Shown: positions 35,584-45,121, counted from the stretch's first letter. The stretch is 64,000 nucleotides of DNA from CAWGCA01 sp963820955 (GCA_963820955.1 CAWGCA010000001.1:45946-109945); one strand, 5' to 3'. Notes: a model not told the origin generated them from the letters alone. Numbers and translations are program-made.

Positions 35584-36477
35584 TCAAACTTTCTGATTAG
35601 TTTGAATATTTTTTATATGCCAATGGCTTAAGGCCCAGCTCCAGAATTCCTCCAAATCAGCGGGTGGCTCCAGTGGCAAAGGTTGATTTAGAAACTCCAG
35701 CGCGGCGAGCAGGGCTGGCAGGGGGTTCTCTTTTTGCACCGGCAGCGCCCCATCCTGCTTGCTCAACTTCTGCCCCTGGGAATTCAGGACCAGGGGGAGA
35801 TGGGCATAGGCCGGCGTGGGCAGAGCCAACAGCCGCTGGAGATAGATCTGCCTGGGCGTGGAAACCAATAGATCCGTACCCCGCACAATCCGAGTAATAT
35901 CCTGGAAGGCGTCGTCGATCACCACCGCGAGCTGATAGGCGAACAGACCGTCACTGCGACGAATCAGGAAGTCCCCGATTTGCTTCTCCAGGTTCTGCTC
36001 TATCCGACCACAGATCAGGTCCGAAAACCGGATAGGATCGTCTTGGGTACGCACCCGCACTGCAAGGGCAGGGCGGTTTGCCGACAGCCCCCCGCGACAG
36101 GTGCCCGGATATCGAGTGCCCTCCAATCCCACGCTTCCGGCTTCATTGATCTCCCGACGGGTACAGGCGCAGGGGTATGCGATCTGTTGCGTTTTTAACT
36201 CCCGAAGCGCCTCCTGGTAGGCGGCCAGACGCTGGCTCTGGTAGATAATCCCACCATCCCATTCGAAACCGAACGCCTCCAGGGTCCGTAATATGTCGTC
36301 CGCGGCCCCGGGTTTTTCCCTCGGTGGGTCCAGGTCCTCGATTCGAACCAGCCAGGTGCCCTGGTTACAGCGCGCGTCGAGATAACTGCCCAGTGCCGCA
36401 ACCAGAGAGCCGAAGTGAAGTGGACCACTGGGGGAGGGGGCGAAGCGTCCGCGGTAGGCTGTAGTCTGTATGGTCAT
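35584..36477 (-). CDS. gluQ: glutamyl-Q tRNA(Asp) synthetase
   Basis: A 297-residue truncated glutamyl-tRNA synthetase paralogue that charges glutamate onto queuosine in the tRNA-Asp anticodon. The catalytic motif is PLHFGSL (HIGH equivalent, residues 19-25) and KLSKQDGA (KMSKS equivalent). Cysteines in YPCACTRRE and the later YPGTCRGG match the zinc site. The anticodon-binding domain of true GluRS is missing, as expected. It lies directly downstream of dksA, a classic order, but a terminator hairpin sits between them and overlaps the leader. Confidence 0.94.
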   Translation of the reverse strand: MTIQTTAYRGRFAPSPSGPLHFGSLVAALGSYLDARCNQGTWLVRIEDLDPPREKPGAADDILRTLEAFGFEWDGGIIYQSQRLAAYQEALRELKTQQIAYPCACTRREINEAGSVGLEGTRYPGTCRGGLSANRPALAVRVRTQDDPIRFSDLICGRIEQNLEKQIGDFLIRRSDGLFAYQLAVVIDDAFQDITRIVRGTDLLVSTPRQIYLQRLLALPTPAYAHLPLVLNSQGQKLSKQDGALPVQKENPLPALLAALEFLNQPLPLEPPADLEEFWSWALSHWHIKNIQTNQKV

Positions 36478-36500
36478 AAAAAAGCCGGCATTACGCCGGC
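36476..36500 (-). terminator. terminator between dksA and gluQ
   Basis: On the minus strand GCCGGC-GTAAT-GCCGGC is followed by a run of seven T, ending one base before the gluQ ATG region. It should reduce read-through from dksA into gluQ. Terminators at this position are known in enterobacteria. Confidence 0.8.
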
Positions 36501-36529
36501 TGGTATCAAAAATTCGATTAATGAGCGGT

Positions 36530-36973
36530 TCAGCTCATCTGCTTTTCCCGAATCTCGTCCAGGGTTTTGCAGTCGATACAGAGGGTGGCCGTAGGGCGCG
36601 CCTCAAGCCGCCGGATTCCAATCTCAACGCCGCAGGCCTCACAGTAGCCGTATTCGTGGCTATCGATCAATGAAATGGTGTCATCAATCTTCTTGATAAG
36701 CTTGCGTTCCCGGTCCCGGGTGCGCAATTCAAGGCTGAATTCCGACTCCTGGGTGGCCCGGTCGTTAGGATCAGGGAAATTGGCCGCTTCGTCCTGCATG
36801 TGATGAACGGTGCGGTCCACTTCCTCCATGAGTTCCTTTTTCCATGCCTGCAGGATGGCCCGAAAATGGTCCCCCTGCTTCTCGTTCATGTACTCTTCGC
36901 CCTTTTTTGACTTGTAGGGCTCGAAGCCAAACGGACCGTTCAGGTCGCGCTTAGGTTTCTTTTTTGCGGTCAT
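36530..36973 (-). CDS. dksA: RNA polymerase-binding transcription factor DksA
   Basis: DksA binds in the secondary channel of RNA polymerase and works with ppGpp to reset transcription during starvation. The 147-residue protein has the coiled-coil with tip acidic residues Asp68 and Asp71 (FPDPNDRATQE) and a C-terminal zinc finger with Cys111, Cys114, Cys132 and Cys135. Length matches enteric DksA (151). It is the upstream gene of the dksA-gluQ pair. Confidence 0.96.
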   Translation of the reverse strand: MTAKKKPKRDLNGPFGFEPYKSKKGEEYMNEKQGDHFRAILQAWKKELMEEVDRTVHHMQDEAANFPDPNDRATQESEFSLELRTRDRERKLIKKIDDTISLIDSHEYGYCEACGVEIGIRRLEARPTATLCIDCKTLDEIREKQMS

Positions 36974-37125
36974 TCAGTGACTCCTGCAAACCACGCTGCT
37001 GAAGAAGAGCGGTATATTAACCAGAATCGCGCGTTTTGGGCAAGAAACCTGATCCGCGGGATGAATCGATCGGTGGCTTTCGGTAAGCTTGTGATTATTT
37101 GTTGCTAAATCGAAAGGCAGTAGAG

Positions 37126-37899
37126 ATGGCGAATCTGGAAGCATTGTTGTTCGATGTGGATGGGACCCTGGCGGACACCGAACGCGAGGGCCATCGGGTG
37201 GCGTTCAATGCCGCGTTTGCCCAGGAGAAACTGGACTGGAACTGGGATGGACAGCTGTACGGCCGGCTGTTGCGGGTAACGGGAGGAAAAGAGCGGATCC
37301 GTTATTACCTGCAGGAATTCAACACCACCTTTTCCGGACCCAAGGATCTGGATTCGTTCATTGCCGATCTGCATGCTTCCAAGACGGCTCACTACAAGAA
37401 GCTGATGGCCGAAGGGCGCATCCCGCTTCGAATCGGGGTACGCCGCCTGCTGCAGGAGGCCCGTGACAGCGGTCTGAGACTGGGAATTGCTACGACAACG
37501 ACGCCGGACAATGTTTTTTCCCTACTCAACAGCGGTCTGGAGCAGGGAGGCGCCTCCTGGTTCGATGTGATCGCGGCCGGAGACGTAGTCCCGGCCAAGA
37601 AACCGGCGCCCGATATTTATCTCTGGGCTATGGGGCAGATGGGGCTGGGGCCTGATGCCTGCCTGGCCCTGGAGGATTCACACAATGGGGTACGTTCTGT
37701 CCTGGATGCGGGAATCAAGTCGCTGGTGGTGACGGTCAACGGCTACACCCGTAACGAGGATTTCAGCGGAGCTGGTCTGGTAGTCGATCACCTCGGAGGG
37801 CCGGGTCACCCCTGTACCGCGCTGACGGGTGATCTGGGGGGGCATCAGATGGTGAATGTGGACCTCTTGCGGCAGTTGCACGCGGAGTCCAATCCTTGA
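37126..37899 (+). CDS. cbbY: CbbY-type HAD phosphatase (probable xylulose-1,5-bisphosphate phosphatase)
   Basis: A 257-residue HAD hydrolase with nucleophile Asp10 and acid Asp12 (LLFDVDGTLADTE), motif II ATTTT, motif III Lys in AKKPAPDIYLWAM and motif IV LALEDSHNG. The pattern VTGGKERIRYYL and its length fit CbbY, which removes the rubisco inhibitor xylulose-1,5-bisphosphate in autotrophs. ATG 37126 follows AAAGG; the frame is open to 37099. No rubisco gene is in the window, so carbon fixation is inferred from this gene alone. Confidence 0.85.
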   Translation: MANLEALLFDVDGTLADTEREGHRVAFNAAFAQEKLDWNWDGQLYGRLLRVTGGKERIRYYLQEFNTTFSGPKDLDSFIADLHASKTAHYKKLMAEGRIPLRIGVRRLLQEARDSGLRLGIATTTTPDNVFSLLNSGLEQGGASWFDVIAAGDVVPAKKPAPDIYLWAMGQMGLGPDACLALEDSHNGVRSVLDAGIKSLVVTVNGYTRNEDFSGAGLVVDHLGGPGHPCTALTGDLGGHQMVNVDLLRQLHAESNP

Positions 37900-38043
37900 G
37901 ATTCTCAGTCTTGCTCGTTGTCGCCATGGTATGAAAAACACTCACAACAAGAGGCCAGGGAATTCCAAGGTATCCAGCAATGACGGAGTTCAGATACCAA
38001 ACAGGTTACTCTTCCTCCCTGATGAGCCGAAAACAGGTGGCGA

Positions 38044-39216
38044 ATGAATGAATCCGTAAAAATCAGTAAACGGATGGAAAAAATCCAGCCATTCTATGTC
38101 ATGGAACTGCTGGCAAGGGCCAAGGCATTGGAGGCGGAGGGACGTTCGATCATTCACATGGAGGTGGGAGAACCCGATTTCGCGACACCCGAGTCCATTG
38201 TCCGGGCGGGCCAGCAGGCCCTGGAAATGGGACATACCCGCTACACCCCAGCCACTGGTCTGCCAGAGTTGAGGGAGGCGATTGCCTCGTTTTATCGTGA
38301 GTATTTCGGAACAGCGGTGGAATCAGCGCGGGTTGTTGTCACCCCCGGCTCATCCGGTGCCCTGCAGCTGTTGTTGAGTGTGCTGGTCGATCCCGGCGAG
38401 GCGGTGCTTCTGGCCGATCCCGGGTATCCCTGCAACCGTCACTTCGTTCAGCTGGTAGGAGGAGAACCGATCAATATCCCGGTCGGGCCGGAAACAGGTT
38501 ATCAGCTCACCGCTGAAATCGTGTCTCAGGCCTGGACCAAAAGCACACGGGCGGTCCTGGTGGCCTCTCCGTCGAATCCGACCGGGACTTTGTTGACTCG
38601 AAACGAACTCGCCGCCATCCATGAAGTCGTCGATCAACGGGGTGGGGTACTGATCGTGGACGAAATCTACCAGGGGCTGGTTTATAACGAGCAGGCCCGG
38701 GAGACGGCGCTGGCCATTTCGGATAATATCTTTGTTATCAACAGCTTTTCAAAATATTTCAGCATGACCGGCTGGCGTTTGGGCTGGCTCATTGCCCCCC
38801 TGCCTTATGTGGGTGCCATCGATCGACTGGCCCAGAATCTTTTTCTGTCTCCATCAACCCCTGCGCAGCACGCGGCCCTGGCGGCCTTTGCCCCGGAAAC
38901 CCTGACCATTCTGGAGCAGCGAAGACAGGCATTTCAGCAGCGAAGAGACTACCTGCTGCCAGCCCTGCAGCGACTGGGCTTCGGTATTCCCGTTACGCCG
39001 GATGGGGCCTTCTACCTCTATGCGAACTGCGGCGCACTCACGCATGACAGCTTCCAGTTCTGCATGGATCTGCTGGAGCAGCAAGGAGTTGCGGTCACTC
39101 CTGGAAAGGATTTCGGCTTCAACCAGCCGCAACAGCACCTTCGCTTTGCCTACACCACCAAGATCCCGCAGCTGCAAGAAGGGGTAAAAAGATTGGCCAA
39201 TTTTATTGCTGCGTAG
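38044..39216 (+). CDS. PLP-dependent class I/II aminotransferase
   Basis: A 390-residue fold-type I aminotransferase. The PLP lysine is in NSFSKYFSMTGWRLGW; VVVTPGSSGALQLLL binds the cofactor phosphate, ASPSNPTGTLL contains the conserved Asn, and VDEIYQGLVY the Asp that pairs with the pyridine ring. It belongs to the AspC-like subgroup (MEVGEPDFATPE near the N terminus), but the amino donor and acceptor cannot be read. AGGTGG precedes ATG 38044. Its end overlaps the convergent cysZ by 14 bp. Confidence 0.9.
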   Translation: MNESVKISKRMEKIQPFYVMELLARAKALEAEGRSIIHMEVGEPDFATPESIVRAGQQALEMGHTRYTPATGLPELREAIASFYREYFGTAVESARVVVTPGSSGALQLLLSVLVDPGEAVLLADPGYPCNRHFVQLVGGEPINIPVGPETGYQLTAEIVSQAWTKSTRAVLVASPSNPTGTLLTRNELAAIHEVVDQRGGVLIVDEIYQGLVYNEQARETALAISDNIFVINSFSKYFSMTGWRLGWLIAPLPYVGAIDRLAQNLFLSPSTPAQHAALAAFAPETLTILEQRRQAFQQRRDYLLPALQRLGFGIPVTPDGAFYLYANCGALTHDSFQFCMDLLEQQGVAVTPGKDFGFNQPQQHLRFAYTTKIPQLQEGVKRLANFIAA

Positions 39217-39940
39217 CCGCTGTTTCCCGCTGTCTGCACCACAACGCCGTAGCCCCCGCCACGGCTGCCGGCATGGCGGCAAAATTCAGTATCGGGATCA
39301 TCATCAGCAAGGTGACCCCAGCGCCAAATCCCAAAGCGGTCAGTCTCGACTTTTTCAGCTGTCTCAACTGATCCTTGAAACCAAGGCCATGGTTTCCCAT
39401 CGGGTAATCCATGTACTCAAGACTGAGGTACCAGGCGCTGAAGGCAAGCCACAGAAAGGGAGCCGCAATCTGGAGCCCGGGAATAAGGAACAAGAGCAGC
39501 AATGGCAGTGCCCGAAGCAAAAAATAGAGCAGTTTGCGAAATTCGGAAAACAGCGCCGGCAGTACTGCCGCGGTAATAGATGGGTAGGGGTTGGGAGGGC
39601 TTTTCCCGGTCAGGGAATACTCTACCTTCTCTGCCAGCATGCCGTTGAAAGGTGCGGCAAGGAGATTGGCGATGGCCGTGAAGGTATAAAAGACGATCAA
39701 CAGAAAAGAGAGGGCGACCAGGGGCCACAGCAACCAGCGGAAATAGTGCAGCCAGCTCGAACTGGGAAGAAACCGGTCGAGAAACTGCGCGAACTGGGAA
39801 TATCCCAGCCACCCGACCAGGGAGAACACCAGGATATTGATCAGAACCGGTATTATCAGATACCGCTTCAGTCCTGGGCGAAAAAGTAGTTTCAGGCCTT
39901 GGAGGACATATCCAGCGCCGGCAAAAGGATTTTTATTCAT
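39203..39940 (-). CDS. cysZ: CysZ/EI24-family sulfate transporter
   Basis: A 245-residue inner-membrane protein of the EI24/CysZ family, implicated in sulfate uptake for cysteine synthesis. It has about four to six hydrophobic segments (YLIIPVLINILVFSLVGWLGY, LLWPLVALSFLLIVFYTFTAIANLLAAPFNG and others) and the family block YMDYPMGNHGLGFKDQLRQLKKSRLTALGFG. ATG 39940 (MNKNPFAGAGYVLQGLKLLFRPGLKRYL) is the normal CysZ start; the frame is open to 40057. No Shine-Dalgarno sequence is obvious. Confidence 0.87.
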   Translation of the reverse strand: MNKNPFAGAGYVLQGLKLLFRPGLKRYLIIPVLINILVFSLVGWLGYSQFAQFLDRFLPSSSWLHYFRWLLWPLVALSFLLIVFYTFTAIANLLAAPFNGMLAEKVEYSLTGKSPPNPYPSITAAVLPALFSEFRKLLYFLLRALPLLLLFLIPGLQIAAPFLWLAFSAWYLSLEYMDYPMGNHGLGFKDQLRQLKKSRLTALGFGAGVTLLMMIPILNFAAMPAAVAGATALWCRQRETAATQQ

Positions 39941-40398
39941 ATTGAGATTGTTTTTTACGGAATCGGGCGGAAAACCAGGATTGTATACCGACCTCGGGTT
40001 AAACAGGATGCGTGAGGTATCCGAAAGGTTAGGGAATTCGTTATTCCGGGTCTCCACTTCGTTCCGCCCGAAATGACGGTTTTCTTGGCCTAAGTCAGTG
40101 CCATTGATATCAAAGATGGATTTTCCAGAGATTCCCCAAAATGTACACCTCCGGGTTAAAGCATTTAGTTCATCGGCCGCAGTTTATGGTGATCTGGCAA
40201 GAGGGAAATTTCCGCCAGATGTCAACAATGTCGCGCCTGGGCGATCCAGTAGGGATTTTTCATTTATGGCATGATATTCTTCGGTGCGGTTTGTAGAAGC
40301 CGTATCAGATTAAGCTAGAAGACAAGGGACCTGGTGTATAGCTGCAGGAGCTGACTCCAGGGCCCATTAAACCGGGTTTTAGGAGGGAGCAAGTAATC
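39941..40398. other. 458-bp divergent region before the exopolysaccharide operon
   Basis: This divergent spacer should hold the promoters of cysZ and the XrtA exopolysaccharide operon. A degenerate inverted repeat, ATTCCGGG at 40042-40049 and CCCGAAATGAC at 40067-40077, resembles the better copy at 48.5 kb. TGGCATGATATTCTTC near 40266 recalls a sigma-54 -24/-12 element only weakly. Confidence 0.4.
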
Positions 40399-41019
40399 GT
40401 GAACATACGCCGCCTTTTATTGGGAGTGCTGACCACCAGCCTGATGCTTGCCGGCTGCGCCAGCCAGAGTCCCCATCCCGAGCTGCCCCAGACGATGGGA
40501 GACGCTCAGTTTTCAAGCAAATACAGGATTGCACCGGGTGATTCGGTGGAAATCTTCGTATGGAGAAATCCAGATATTTCCCAGACGGTCACAGTCCGCC
40601 CGGACGGTTACCTGACAGCCCCTCTGCTGGAAGACATCCCGGCAGCGGAAAAGACACCCACCGAGCTGGCGCGGGACCTGGAAAAAGAGCTTTCCACCTA
40701 TTTGCGAGATCCTCTGGTGACGGTAATCGTCAATGGTTTTGTGGGGATCTTCGAAGAACAGATACGGGTAGTGGGGGAAGCGGCGGAACCTCGCGCGCTG
40801 CTGTATAAGGATTCCATGACCCTGCTGGACGTGATGATTGCGGTTGGCGGGGTGACGGAATTCGCCGATGGCAACAAGACCGTTCTGGTTCGGATGGAGG
40901 ATGGCGGGCAGCAGCAGTACACCGTTCGCATAGATGACCTGCTCCAGGACGGGGACATATCGGCCAATGTGGATATGAAGCCCGGCGATATCCTGATCGT
41001 CCCGGAAGCCTGGTTCTAG
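40399..41019 (+). CDS. XrtA-system polysaccharide export lipoprotein (Wza/OtnA-like)
   Basis: A 206-residue outer-membrane lipoprotein with signal peptide and lipobox LAGC (Cys20). The polysaccharide export motif YRIAPGDSVEIFVWRNPDISQTVTVRPDGYLTAPLLEDI is followed by a SLBB-type domain (RVVGEAAEPRALLY). It should form the outer channel for the exopolysaccharide, as in Wza, but is shorter, like the XrtA-associated version. The start codon is GTG with AGGAGGG 11 bases ahead. It is the first gene of the XrtA cluster. Confidence 0.9.
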   Translation: MNIRRLLLGVLTTSLMLAGCASQSPHPELPQTMGDAQFSSKYRIAPGDSVEIFVWRNPDISQTVTVRPDGYLTAPLLEDIPAAEKTPTELARDLEKELSTYLRDPLVTVIVNGFVGIFEEQIRVVGEAAEPRALLYKDSMTLLDVMIAVGGVTEFADGNKTVLVRMEDGGQQQYTVRIDDLLQDGDISANVDMKPGDILIVPEAWF

Positions 41020-41032
41020 CCTTTAATCGACC

Positions 41033-42622
41033 ATGCATGATCTCATCCTGCAGTTGCTGGGGTATGTCCGGGGTGTCTGGCGTTTCCGCTGGTGGATCCT
41101 GGGTATTGCCTGGCTGGTCTCCGTTGTCGGCTGGGTGGTGGTGGCTAAACTCCCCGATCAGTACGAAGCCTCAGCCAGGGTGTATGTCGACACTGAAACC
41201 CTGTTAAAGCCTCTGTTACGGGGGTTGGCAGTGCGCGGGGATGAGCGCCAACGTCTGCTGCTGATGTCGAAGACGCTGCTTAGCCGCCCCAACCTGGAAA
41301 AGGTGATGCGGATGGCCGACCTTGATCTCCAGGCCAAGACCGAGGCGGACACCGAGTCGATCATCGGGCAGCTTACGGATAACATCAAACTCGAAACTAC
41401 CCGCGATATAAATCTCTATACCATCGGCTATGAGGACGCGAAACCCGAGCTGGCGAAGCTGGTGGTCAAGTCGCTGCTGACTATTTTTGTCGAATCCAAT
41501 CTTGGCGATACCCGCAAAGACCAGGATTCGGCACGCCAGTTTCTGGAACGGCAGATCGCCGAGTACGAAAAGCGCCTGGAGGCGGCAGAGGGTCGGCGAG
41601 CGGCGTTCAAACAGAAGAATCTGGCCTATCTGACGGGCGACAAGGGTGGTTATTATCAGCGCCTGCAGTCCGCATACGCGATGCTGTCTCAGGCAGAGCT
41701 GGAGTTGAAGGTCCAACAGGACCGGCTGGATGTTCTCAGACAGCAGGTGGAAGGGGAGTTGCCCAGTTTTGGTATCGTGGAAGAACCCCTGGTGACGGAA
41801 TCTTTGTCTTCACCTCTGGATTCGCGCATTGCCGGTCTGGAGGCCAAACTGGACGATCTGCTGTTGAGGTACACAGCAAGGCACCCGGACGTCGTCGCGG
41901 TGAAGGCGACTATGAGGCAACTGAAGGCCCAGCGTGAACGTGAGATGGCATCCTCCGGCGCTAGTAGTGCCGCGGCACAGTCATCCCTCGACACCAATCC
42001 GGTCTATCAACAGATGCGGATCAGTTTCGCGGAGGTGGAGGCAGATGTCGCAGCCAAACAGGCGGTGGTCACCGAGTACAAGACCCGCATCGAGAATCTG
42101 AAGGCGGCGGTCGACATGGTATTGCAGGTGGAGGCCGAAGAGATACAACTGGACCGTGACTACGGCATTCTCAAGGAACAGCACCAGGAGTTGATGGAAC
42201 GGCTCGAATCCGCGCGATTGAGCCATGATGTGGATGCACGCTCCGACTCGGTCCGCTTCCGCATCGTTGATCCGCCTCGGGTACCCCCTTCACCCACCGG
42301 CCCGCCCAGAGTCCTCTTGAGCAGTGCCGTATTGCTTGTAGCACTTGCGTTTGGGGTCGTTCTTGCGTTTCTGATGTCCCAGCTACGGCCAACATTCGAT
42401 GATCGCAGGCTGCTGAACGAGATTACCGATCTGCCTGTACTGGGCAGCGTCAGCATGATCTGGACCAGCCAGCAACTCAAAGCGCGGAAGCGGCGGCATC
42501 TTGGGTTCCTTTTCGGACTCCTGGCGTTAATTTCAGCCTACGGTGTTGTAACTGGCTCCTATATCTACCAGGTCGACTGGACCGGTTACCTCGGTAGTGT
42601 TCGATCGATCGCCGGGCTATAA
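41033..42622 (+). CDS. XrtA-system polysaccharide chain-length determinant (Wzz-like)
   Basis: A 529-residue inner-membrane co-polymerase. An N-terminal Wzz segment with membrane helix (WWILGIAWLVSVVGWVVVAKLP) and YEASARVYVDTETLL leads into a long coiled-coil periplasmic region (about 150-400). A second helix (VLLSSAVLLVALAFGVVLAFLMS) and a further C-terminal helix follow. Proteins of this architecture set polymer length and recruit the tyrosine autokinase, whose gene comes next, 11 bp on. Confidence 0.92.
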   Translation: MHDLILQLLGYVRGVWRFRWWILGIAWLVSVVGWVVVAKLPDQYEASARVYVDTETLLKPLLRGLAVRGDERQRLLLMSKTLLSRPNLEKVMRMADLDLQAKTEADTESIIGQLTDNIKLETTRDINLYTIGYEDAKPELAKLVVKSLLTIFVESNLGDTRKDQDSARQFLERQIAEYEKRLEAAEGRRAAFKQKNLAYLTGDKGGYYQRLQSAYAMLSQAELELKVQQDRLDVLRQQVEGELPSFGIVEEPLVTESLSSPLDSRIAGLEAKLDDLLLRYTARHPDVVAVKATMRQLKAQREREMASSGASSAAAQSSLDTNPVYQQMRISFAEVEADVAAKQAVVTEYKTRIENLKAAVDMVLQVEAEEIQLDRDYGILKEQHQELMERLESARLSHDVDARSDSVRFRIVDPPRVPPSPTGPPRVLLSSAVLLVALAFGVVLAFLMSQLRPTFDDRRLLNEITDLPVLGSVSMIWTSQQLKARKRRHLGFLFGLLALISAYGVVTGSYIYQVDWTGYLGSVRSIAGL

Positions 42623-42633
42623 GGGATGAGACC

Positions 42634-43650
42634 ATGAGTATTATCGAAAAAGCGGTAGACAAACTGGTCAAAGAATCGGGGACGGAACAAAAGCCGCCTG
42701 TCAGGGACCCTCTGAATTCCGGGATCACTCCGTCAACAGCAGGAGACCCGAAAGCAGAGGAGCTTGGGAGCACTGGTACGGCCAGTCCCGAAATGTCCCA
42801 TGAACCCGATATAGAGACACGGGAAAGCACTGCCACTTCTTCGGGACTCCCACTGTCGGAGCGGGCAAAGAGTCCGGATCAAGACCTCGGCGAGGCAGCT
42901 ATTCGATTAGTGGATACAGAAATAGAGGGAGTGCTCTCTCATAGCGGCGAACGTTCCCGGCTGGCAGAAGAATATCGCATGATCAAACGGCCGCTGCTGG
43001 TTCGGGCCTTTTCCGGAGATCAATCAGCCAAAAATGTTCCCAACCTGATTATGGTCACCAGTGCCTTGTCAGGAGAGGGGAAAACCTTTACTTCGCTTAA
43101 CCTGGCCATTTCGATTGCAATGGAAATGGACAGAACGGTTCTGTTGGTGGATTCGGACCTGGCCAAGCCCAACCTCTCGCGTATGCTCCAGATCAGTGAA
43201 CGGCCCGGATTCACCGAATGCCTGATGGATCCGAATCTAGAGATGGGAGATTGTCTGCTGCGTACCGATGTCCCCAAGCTGACGGTGCTTCCGGCCGGTC
43301 AGCGTGTCAACCGGGCAACCGAATTGCTGGCAAGTAATACAATGGAAGCACGGCTGTTGGAGATGTCTTCGCGCTACGCCGACAGAATCGTGCTGTTTGA
43401 CTCTCCGCCGCTGCTGGCTACCAGTGAGGCCAGCGTATTGGCCCGGCATGTAGGGCAGGTTGCGGTGGTCATCGAATATGGGAGCACACCCCAGTTCCTG
43501 GTCAAAGAGGCCCTGGGACTGCTGGAGTCGTCGGAATCGGTTTCCCTTATCCTCAATAAGACCCGTGACGATTTCCTAAGTCGACATGTGGGCGGCTATG
43601 GGTACGGCTATGGCAAGGGCTATGGTTATGGCACCTATGGAGATCGGTAA
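42634..43650 (+). CDS. XrtA-associated tyrosine autokinase
   Basis: A 338-residue cytoplasmic BY-kinase that cycles phosphorylation with the Wzz partner to control polymerisation. It has Walker A SALSGEGKTFTSLNLA, Walker A' LLVDSDLAKP, Walker B IVLFDSPPLL, and a Gly/Tyr-rich tail (YGYGYGKGYGYG) that would be the autophosphorylation cluster. The first 90 or so residues are a low-complexity linker. It is separated from the chain-length gene by 11 bp and from the barrel gene by 3 bp. Confidence 0.92.
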   Translation: MSIIEKAVDKLVKESGTEQKPPVRDPLNSGITPSTAGDPKAEELGSTGTASPEMSHEPDIETRESTATSSGLPLSERAKSPDQDLGEAAIRLVDTEIEGVLSHSGERSRLAEEYRMIKRPLLVRAFSGDQSAKNVPNLIMVTSALSGEGKTFTSLNLAISIAMEMDRTVLLVDSDLAKPNLSRMLQISERPGFTECLMDPNLEMGDCLLRTDVPKLTVLPAGQRVNRATELLASNTMEARLLEMSSRYADRIVLFDSPPLLATSEASVLARHVGQVAVVIEYGSTPQFLVKEALGLLESSESVSLILNKTRDDFLSRHVGGYGYGYGKGYGYGTYGDR

Positions 43651-43653
43651 GCA

Positions 43654-45114
43654 ATGTTGAGGCGAAATCGATGCAACCACATCCTCGCGTCGAGCCTGTT
43701 ATTAGTGCTCTCGACAACAGCTCTCAGTGCACCAAGATGGCATTTTAGCAAGGGCATGTCAGTCGGGGCGATTTATACCGACAACTATAACCTGGAGCCC
43801 GATAACGAAGAGGGAGATCTGGGCCTTCGGGTTACGCCGAACGTAAACTTTAATCGTGAAGGGGCCCGGATGAAACTGGATTTCTTTTTTGCACCCAGTT
43901 TTACTCAGCATACCAGCAGCGATGGTGGCAGTGATTTCTCTAACAATTTGACCGCCAATCTGAATTCCGAGCTGTACGAGGATGTGCTTTTTCTGGACGC
44001 ATCGGCAAACGCTTTTCTAAGCCAGAGAAGCAGCTCCAGTGGCAACAGCGGTGATGGGGCGGACAACAATCGCGATACTACCCAGACCTATACCTATGTG
44101 GTGAGCCCCTATACACGTCATCGTTTTAAGCGCTATGCAGATTCCGAACTGCGATTTACCCGTGACGGTGTGGTCAACACCAGTGGTGATGCGGAGAACA
44201 GCACCAGTGATCAGCTGAAATATTCTATAAACAGCGGCACCCGGTTTTCGAAAACCCCCTGGGGGCTTGAAGCTACTTATCAGAAGATAGATTACGATGG
44301 CAGCAGCGACAACAGCAAGGTGCGCAATATTCTGGGTAATCTGAGTTACAAACTAAACCGCAGGTGGCAGGCTGACAGCTACCTCGGCTACGAAGACAAT
44401 GACGTCGAGTCATCCTCTGATGACCCACAGAGTATTAACTGGGGTGTGGGCGCCACCTGGACGCCCAGCGCGCGCACCTTCCTGAAATTTGGTTACGGCA
44501 AACGTTTTTTCGGTTCCAATTTTTATTTTGACCTCAAACACCGACGTAAGCGCAGTGCCTGGACCGCCAGTCTGACCCATGATCTCGCCAGCTCTCGTGA
44601 GGAACAGTTGGAGCGCCAGACCTTCGGCGTGCTAGATCCCTTCGGTAATCCGGTATTAGACCCTTCAGGCCAGCCGGTTACGGTTGATGTGGACTCTTTC
44701 AACCTGACCGATGCCTGGTATCAACTGGATCGATTTCTGACCAGCTACACTCTGCAAGGGCGGAGAGATACGTTGACATTCAACGCCTTTGCCAGTGAAC
44801 GGGATTATCTGGATTTTGACCGGGACGAAAAGCGTTATGGGCTTTCTGCCCGCTGGTCACGGGGGTTGACTGGGGTCCTGCGTGGGAATTTAACGCTTGG
44901 TTGGGATAAATTTGAGCCGAACGGAACCCTTGGCACAAATTTCGATGACGATGACGACAATGATACTTGGGTGATAGCCGCGGGCTTGACTCGTCAACTG
45001 ACAGCCAGGAGCAGCCTGAACCTGAATGTGAGCCACCGGGACAGGAGTTCCGATAACCCGGATGACGAATATACGGAAAACCGGGTCAGTTTGACCCTGG
45101 GCACACGCTGGTAG
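43654..45114 (+). CDS. XrtA-system outer-membrane beta-barrel protein
   Basis: A 486-residue exported protein: signal peptide (ASSLLLVLSTTALSA), then alternating amphipathic strands rich in aromatic and Asp/Ser residues, ending in a strand with Trp last (SLTLGTRW), the usual outer-membrane barrel signature. Position between the autokinase and the AAA ATPase matches the XrtA-associated barrel family of unknown exact role, probably export or anchoring of the polymer. Confidence 0.87.
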   Translation: MLRRNRCNHILASSLLLVLSTTALSAPRWHFSKGMSVGAIYTDNYNLEPDNEEGDLGLRVTPNVNFNREGARMKLDFFFAPSFTQHTSSDGGSDFSNNLTANLNSELYEDVLFLDASANAFLSQRSSSSGNSGDGADNNRDTTQTYTYVVSPYTRHRFKRYADSELRFTRDGVVNTSGDAENSTSDQLKYSINSGTRFSKTPWGLEATYQKIDYDGSSDNSKVRNILGNLSYKLNRRWQADSYLGYEDNDVESSSDDPQSINWGVGATWTPSARTFLKFGYGKRFFGSNFYFDLKHRRKRSAWTASLTHDLASSREEQLERQTFGVLDPFGNPVLDPSGQPVTVDVDSFNLTDAWYQLDRFLTSYTLQGRRDTLTFNAFASERDYLDFDRDEKRYGLSARWSRGLTGVLRGNLTLGWDKFEPNGTLGTNFDDDDDNDTWVIAAGLTRQLTARSSLNLNVSHRDRSSDNPDDEYTENRVSLTLGTRW

Positions 45115-45121
45115 GGGATTT

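Noticed and set aside
40266..40281. Sigma-54 promoter before the exopolysaccharide operon
   Set aside because: TGGCATGATATTCTTC keeps the -24 part but not the TTGC of the -12 element.
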